From: Anoxybacteroides rupiense
GTDB lineage: Bacteria; Bacillota; Bacilli; Bacillales; Anoxybacillaceae
Assembly: GCF_014196195.1 (NCBI RefSeq)
Contig: NZ_JACIDF010000001.1
Coordinates: 186,001-250,000 of the forward strand
Reading direction: 5' to 3'
Length of the DNA: 64,000 nucleotides
The notes under the pieces were generated by a model. It was not told the origin of the DNA and made no database searches. It saw only the letters and a list, made by a program, of their open reading frames with translations. Of the stretch, positions 63,323 to 64,000 are shown piece by piece (within the stretch, counting starts at the first letter, position 1; the number at the start of each line of letters is the position of its first letter). Both the position numbers and the translations under genes were made by a program.

Positions 63323-64000
63323 CTATCTGCCTGTCATTTTAGCTTCAAATGAGCGGAAGCCCATTTCGTTTTCATACTCCGTTAACGCCTCGGCCAGCAA
63401 GCGCAAGCCATCATCAATCTGCTCCTTCGTCACAGTCAGCGGTGGAATCATGCGAATAACTTCTCCTTGATTTCCGCATAAATAGAAAAGAACCCCTTTT
63501 TGCAGACAGCGATTTAAAATATTCATCACCCCCTCTCCATTTGGTTCCCCTGTCATTGGATCAACGATTTCAATGCCAATCATCAATCCGATCGAGCGCA
63601 CCTCGCCAATCACAGCGTGTTTTTCTTTGAGCTCATCCAACCGTTCACGAGCATATTGTCCAACAATCCGGCAATTTTCCAGCACGTTTTCTTCCTTGAA
63701 TACTTCTAATGTCGCCAGCGCTGCCTCGCAGGCAATCGGATTGCCGCCAAATGTTGTTCCGTGACTTCCTAGCGGCCATTGCTGCATCAGCTCTTTAGAA
63801 GCCACCGTTGCACTTAGCGGAAGACCTGAAGCGATTCCTTTCGCAATAGCCATAATATCTGGAACAACGTCAAATGTTTGTGCGGCAAACCATTCCCCCG
63901 TGCGTCCAAATCCTGTTTGCACTTCGTCAAAAATAAGCAAAATTCCATGTCGGTCACAAATTTCTCTTACTTTATGAAGCCATCCTTTTGGGGGAACAAT
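63323..64000 (-). CDS. class III aminotransferase (GabT-like), 5' part outside the window
   Basis: The C-terminal 225 residues of a PLP-dependent class III transaminase; the frame is open to the window edge and beyond. [20 protein letters not shown] gives the PLP-nitrogen Asp. [20 protein letters not shown] carries the Schiff-base Lys. [20 protein letters not shown] and a final [18 protein letters not shown] complete it. The pattern [11 protein letters not shown] and GLPLSA is closest to 4-aminobutyrate or acetylornithine-type transaminases. It precedes the sodium symporter gene by 40 bp. The substrate is unproven. Confidence 0.88.
   Translation of the reverse strand: MVPPKGWLHKVREICDRHGILLIFDEVQTGFGRTGEWFAAQTFDVVPDIMAIAKGIASGLPLSATVASKELMQQWPLGSHGTTFGGNPIACEAALATLEVFKEENVLENCRIVGQYARERLDELKEKHAVIGEVRSIGLMIGIEIVDPMTGEPNGEGVMNILNRCLQKGVLFYLCGNQGEVIRMIPPLTVTKEQIDDGLRLLAEALTEYENEMGFRSFEAKMTGR

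Noticed and set aside
1-64000. CRISPR array or tRNA/rRNA genes
   Set aside because: The dispersed palindromes are not regularly spaced, and no cloverleaf or rRNA sequence was recognised by eye.

Overview
The window looks like chromosomal DNA of an endospore-forming Bacillaceae species, probably from the thermophilic Geobacillus/Parageobacillus/Anoxybacillus/Aeribacillus neighbourhood. That placement is inference from AGGAGG-type ribosome binding sites, a divergent gltAB/gltC pair with a B. subtilis-type GltC box, CotF-type spore coat genes, HemAT, and palindromic repeats resembling IS200/IS605 ends. No rRNA, tRNA or CRISPR array was seen.

Layout. 1-6.1 kb: a GlnL-type response regulator, a LysE exporter, a kynU-kynB-kynA operon (tryptophan to anthranilate) facing a TetR regulator and a sirtuin. 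6.5-16.3 kb: reductive pyrimidine catabolism on the minus strand (preT-preA-hydA, a 77-residue protein, a PucR regulator, malonate-semialdehyde dehydrogenase, an omega-aminotransferase), with a dead TnpB tail in the middle and no beta-ureidopropionase. 16.9-28.9 kb: a YdcZ transporter, a large DUF2157/GDYXXLXY membrane protein, an NAD-dependent epimerase-like protein, gltA-gltD (glutamate synthase) and gltC. 29.7-35.5 kb: an amino acid permease and a gluconate operon (gntR of LacI type, gntK, gntP) with matching palindromic operators.

35.9-42.2 kb is accessory: a MarR-GNAT fusion, an orphan LacI regulator, an IS1182-family relic, an AT-rich patch with a secreted matrixin-like protease and two exported proteins, and decayed genes. 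42.2-49.5 kb: small proteins, two spore coat genes, an MBL hydrolase, then a heme-globin chemotaxis transducer (HemAT) leading a tight operon with a small unknown protein, an RsbW-like kinase and an RsbV-like STAS protein. Facing it is an RsbU-like PP2C phosphatase whose receiver domain lacks the phosphoacceptor Asp. This set reads as an oxygen sensor beside a partner-switching module and is the most interesting system here.

49.8-54.9 kb: a fatty acid desaturase, an Eis-like acetyltransferase, a DadA/glycine-oxidase-like FAD enzyme and a GNAT. 55.0-60.9 kb is a decaying sugar or sugar-acid cluster: kdgK, two Gfo/Idh/MocA dehydrogenases and an S66 peptidase are all broken, while the KDPG aldolase and a sugar isomerase/epimerase-like protein remain intact. 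61.2-64.0 kb: a YnfA protein, a sodium:solute symporter and the 3' part of a class III aminotransferase running off the edge.

Six copies of a roughly 45-65 bp palindromic repeat (consensus beginning ATGAACCTCTCCCACCT) are scattered between genes. They may be end remnants of IS200/IS605 elements. All identifications come from reading the sequence. No database search was run.
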